Assembly: GCF_003710905.1 (NCBI RefSeq)
Contig: NZ_RHHV01000005.1
Coordinates: forward strand, 496,001-560,000
Direction of reading: 5' to 3'
DNA: 64,000 nt
Origin: Brevibacillus parabrevis
GTDB taxonomy: Bacteria; Bacillota; Bacilli; Brevibacillales; Brevibacillaceae
Shown here: piece by piece, positions 61,583-64,000 of the stretch
Numbering within the stretch: position 1 is the first letter of the stretch
Layout of the letters: each line of letters opens with the position of its first letter
The notes under the pieces: model-generated
The model's input: only the letters and a program-made list of their open reading frames with translations
Database searches by the model: none
What the model was told of the DNA's origin: nothing
Program-made: the position numbers and the translations under genes

Positions 61583-62149
61583 TCAGGCATAGCGTTTTCT
61601 GCGTTTGTTCCAGATGAACCAGCCAACGGCTACAAGTGCAGCGGCTGCGAGCAATGAGACTTCCAAGTATTCGTCCAGCAACACTTTGGCATGTTTGCCG
61701 TACAAGTAAAACAACGTACCGATCAGGAAAAATTTCAGGCCGCGACCGACGATGGCAAAGAGCATCAGCTTTGTCAGCGAATAGTTGAAAACGCCGCTCA
61801 ATACGGTAAATACTTTGAACGGGATGGGCGTAAATGCGCCGATCAACACCGCAGCGTCTCCGTTTTTGGCGAATTTCTCGGTGGCGACCACGACCCATTT
61901 TTCCGGGAGCAGCTTGTGCAAAAGCGGTTTCCCCAGCCACTTGCCGAGCAAAAATCCGATTGGCGCCCCAAGAATCGAGGCGGTAAAAGCCACCGTTGCA
62001 AAGCGGAGGGCCGATCCGGGGTCAAGCAGACTCATCGCAATTTGCATAAAAAAAGGAGGAATCGGACTGATGAACGAATCCAAAAATGCCATGCCAAAGA
62101 GGCCCCATATTCCATATTGCATGAAAAGTTCTGTGATTTGATCGAGCAT
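61583..62149 (-). CDS. VTT-domain membrane protein (YqaA/DedA-like)
   Basis: 188 residues from the ATG six bases after AAGGAG; in-frame ATG and GTG codons upstream are alternatives. SNARE-associated/VTT fold: FLDSFISPIPPFFMQIAM, GAPIGFLLGKWLGK, FTPIPFKVFTVLSGVFNYS, GRGLKFFLIGTLFYLYG. Relatives move lipids or maintain membrane potential. The 316 bp up to the next gene hold no recognisable element. Confidence 0.85.
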   Translation of the reverse strand: MLDQITELFMQYGIWGLFGMAFLDSFISPIPPFFMQIAMSLLDPGSALRFATVAFTASILGAPIGFLLGKWLGKPLLHKLLPEKWVVVATEKFAKNGDAAVLIGAFTPIPFKVFTVLSGVFNYSLTKLMLFAIVGRGLKFFLIGTLFYLYGKHAKVLLDEYLEVSLLAAAALVAVGWFIWNKRRKRYA

Positions 62150-62465
62150 GAGCATCTCCTTAAGCACATTTCCTCTCGGGAATCAATTATACAGGAAAAA
62201 AGCGGTTTTCAGTAGTTAGGATATGCTTGGTCGTGCGGACAAAGACCGAAAAAGCGGGCTGATCCAAACAGATAGAAATACGATTGATTACACCGGGGGG
62301 TTACATTTTCCTGGTATTTTCCGGCTTTTAAGGAGATTCGTCCTGAGCGAAACGGCCCTGTGTATGCGTGAGTCGTGGTCAGGAAGTCCCTAGCTTTTCC
62401 ATTGACGATAGGAAAGAATATCCATTAGTATAGAGAAGAAGGACATACAGCGTTGGGAGGAGCCC

Positions 62466-62684
62466 ATGAAGACATTGGGATCGGGGAAAGTCGTTTTTTA
62501 TGCGCCGGATGGAACCAGCGTGCAACTGACAGGAGAAATTGACGTGCGCGGAGACCGGGTAGCCGTGACTGAAATCATTTACTTTAACGGTCAGCCTAAT
62601 GGTGCGCGTGAAACCAATCTGCCACTTTCGCAAACGGTCATCTACTGGGAACCGGAAGTGTATGAGCAGATCGGATTTGAATGA
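62466..62684 (+). CDS. Small hypothetical protein, 72 residues
   Basis: Soluble beta-rich sequence (GKVVFYAPDGTSVQLTGEIDVRGDRVAVTEIIYF) with a good GGGAGGAG ribosome site and a terminator just after. Not recognised. Confidence 0.6.
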   Translation: MKTLGSGKVVFYAPDGTSVQLTGEIDVRGDRVAVTEIIYFNGQPNGARETNLPLSQTVIYWEPEVYEQIGFE

Positions 62685-62706
62685 TAAAAGAACAAGAAAT
62701 ATCGGG

Positions 62707-62733
62707 CAGCCCTGCTTTTTGCGGGGCTGTTTT
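62707..62733 (+). terminator. Terminator of the 72-residue gene
   Basis: CAGCCCTGC-TTTTT-GCGGGGCTG, then TTTT. Confidence 0.75.
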
Positions 62734-62837
62734 GCATAAAGCTCCTGTTTGTGGCAGCACCTCGGGCTATAGCCGTTATGTCCCGAGTGTGATATCATGT
62801 GGGATGGAATTTACGTATGGTACAAGGAGTGATCCTG

Positions 62838-63944
62838 ATGATCGATGCTATATTGGAGCGTGCCCTTGCAGGGGAACGACTGGGCCTGGAAGACGGCCTG
62901 GCCTTGTTTGCCAGCAACGAAATTGAAAAGATCGGACACTACGCCAATCTGGTGATGCAAAAGCATCATCCGGAACCAATTGCCACGTTTGTTATCAGCC
63001 GAAATGTGAACTACACGAACATTTGCGATACGTATTGCCGCTTTTGCGCCTTTTACCGTCGTCCAGGCTCAAGCGAAGGCTATGTACTGCCAAGAGAAAC
63101 CATTTTCCAAAAGATTCAGGAGACCGTAGACGTAGGCGGTACGGAAATCTTGATGCAGGGCGGAACGAACCCGGATTTGAAAATTGATTACTTTACCGAC
63201 CTGCTGCGGGCGATCAAGGAACGTTTTCCGAAAATCACCATGCACTCGCTGTCGGTAGCGGAAGTCATCAAAATCGCGGAAGTCTCCAACATGTCGGTCG
63301 AGGATGTGCTCAAAGAGCTGAAGGCAGCGGGGCTGGATTCCTTGCCGGGAGCGGGCGGAGAAATTCTCGACGACCGTACGCGCCGCAAAATTTCCCGTTT
63401 GAAAGGCTCTTGGAAAGAGTGGATCGATACGCAAAAAGCTGCTCACCGCATCGGGTTGCCAGGTACGGCGACGATGGTAATCGGCTTTGGCGAGGAGATG
63501 GAGGAGCGCGTGCTGTCTTTGCTGCGCATCCGTGAAGCACAGGACGAGACGCACGGCTTCAAAGCGTTCATCGTCTGGACGTTCCAGCCGGACAACACCA
63601 ACATGAAGGCCGTCAACAACACGCCGGAAGAATACCTCAAGTCTTTGGCGATCAGCCGACTCATGCTGGACAATATCGAAAACTTCCAATCTTCCTGGGT
63701 CACCATGGGCCCGCACTACGGCCAATTGTCGCTCTCTTACGGAGCAAACGACTTCGGTCAGACGATGATGGAAGAAAATGTCGTGTCAGCCGCCGCATGT
63801 ACGTACAAAGTGAACACCAACCAGATTCTCGAACTGATTCGCGGAGCAGGCAAAATCCCTGCCCAGCGCAATACCCAGTACGACATCCTGCGCGTGTTCC
63901 AGGACGGCGAGATGGCAGAGAAAGATTTTGTGATGCAAAACTAA
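62838..63944 (+). CDS. mqnC: Cyclic dehypoxanthine futalosine synthase
   Basis: 368 residues from the ATG nine bases after AAGGAG. Radical SAM enzyme with Cys63-x3-Cys67-x2-Cys70 (NICDTYCRFC), GGTEILMQGGTNP, DSLPGAGGEILDD and FIVWTFQPDNT, all typical of MqnC. It cyclises dehypoxanthine futalosine in the futalosine route to menaquinone, which implies this organism does not rely solely on the classical Men pathway. No other mqn gene is in view. Confidence 0.93.
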   Translation: MIDAILERALAGERLGLEDGLALFASNEIEKIGHYANLVMQKHHPEPIATFVISRNVNYTNICDTYCRFCAFYRRPGSSEGYVLPRETIFQKIQETVDVGGTEILMQGGTNPDLKIDYFTDLLRAIKERFPKITMHSLSVAEVIKIAEVSNMSVEDVLKELKAAGLDSLPGAGGEILDDRTRRKISRLKGSWKEWIDTQKAAHRIGLPGTATMVIGFGEEMEERVLSLLRIREAQDETHGFKAFIVWTFQPDNTNMKAVNNTPEEYLKSLAISRLMLDNIENFQSSWVTMGPHYGQLSLSYGANDFGQTMMEENVVSAAACTYKVNTNQILELIRGAGKIPAQRNTQYDILRVFQDGEMAEKDFVMQN

Positions 63945-64000
63945 TTGATATACCAGCTGTTTCCACGCGCTGCTTGATCACCAGCCTTTGTCAAAGGGGA

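Noticed and set aside
1-64000. tRNA or rRNA genes
   Set aside because: No cloverleaf with conserved TTCGANTC arm context or rRNA core sequence was recognised on either strand.

Overview
The window comes from a spore-forming Firmicute, most likely Brevibacillus or a close relative. This is inferred from the adjacent germination genes cwlJ and gerQ, the Gram-positive style lipoproteins and strong GGAGG ribosome sites, TTG/GTG starts, a GC content that looks slightly above half, and an mqnC gene (futalosine route to menaquinone). I see no rRNA, tRNA or CRISPR.

Layout. 1-9.7 kb: a TetR-controlled RND efflux pair with two matching operators, a Gfo/Idh/MocA oxidoreductase, a DHH phosphoesterase, and a divergent LysR/CynX-type transporter pair. 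9.7-11.3 kb: a gene-free block holding four ~205-nt perfect-stem hairpins in two families plus degenerate ~75-bp spacer repeats. 11.3-15.8 kb: a LysR regulator facing an M19 dipeptidase, a P1 (DmpA-type) peptidase and a class-C serine hydrolase. 16-19.1 kb: a sugar-type ABC importer without its ATPase. 19.1-21.5 kb: a phosphotransferase, a hypothetical protein and an EamA transporter. 21.6-24.4 kb: a histidine kinase / AraC-type response regulator / sodium-solute symporter operon with 4-nt overlaps. 24.5-50.1 kb: one complete Dpp/Opp-type ABC permease-ATPase set, five paralogous CodA/AtzC-like amidohydrolases, one chlorohydrolase-like enzyme and four paralogous family-5 binding proteins, one of them broken by a MITE, interspersed with a metallo-beta-lactamase-fold gene, an AT-rich secreted protein, an SDR gene, decayed MocR and hisC remnants and an ilvE-type aminotransferase. 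50.3-64 kb: NUDIX, MFS drug transporter, Eis-like acetyltransferase, PilZ protein, a HTH-DUF2087-GIY-YIG-like fusion, gerQ-cwlJ, a MerR/acyl-CoA ligase/acyl-CoA dehydrogenase operon, a VTT-domain membrane protein and mqnC.

The main discovery candidate is a regulon. Seven promoters in 16-48.5 kb carry the same tandem element: two copies of GTAAARAT-x-NTGMAAA exactly 21 bp apart. The second copy begins 36 nt (once 37) before a -10 hexamer. They drive the sugar-type ABC genes, the three-amidohydrolase operon, the divergent amidohydrolase and chlorohydrolase, and all the family-5 binding-protein transcription units. The 21-bp direct repeat abutting -35 is the geometry of AraC-family activators, and the only AraC-family protein in the window is the response regulator of the kinase/regulator/symporter operon. 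I infer a sensory system switching on many receptors for one shared permease plus a set of diversified cyclic-amide or deaminating hydrolases; the substrate is unknown.

The second candidate is the hairpin block. The two hairpin families are each other's reverse-complement relatives and differ by paired substitutions that keep the stems intact, which argues for a conserved structured RNA or a structure-dependent mobile DNA repeat.
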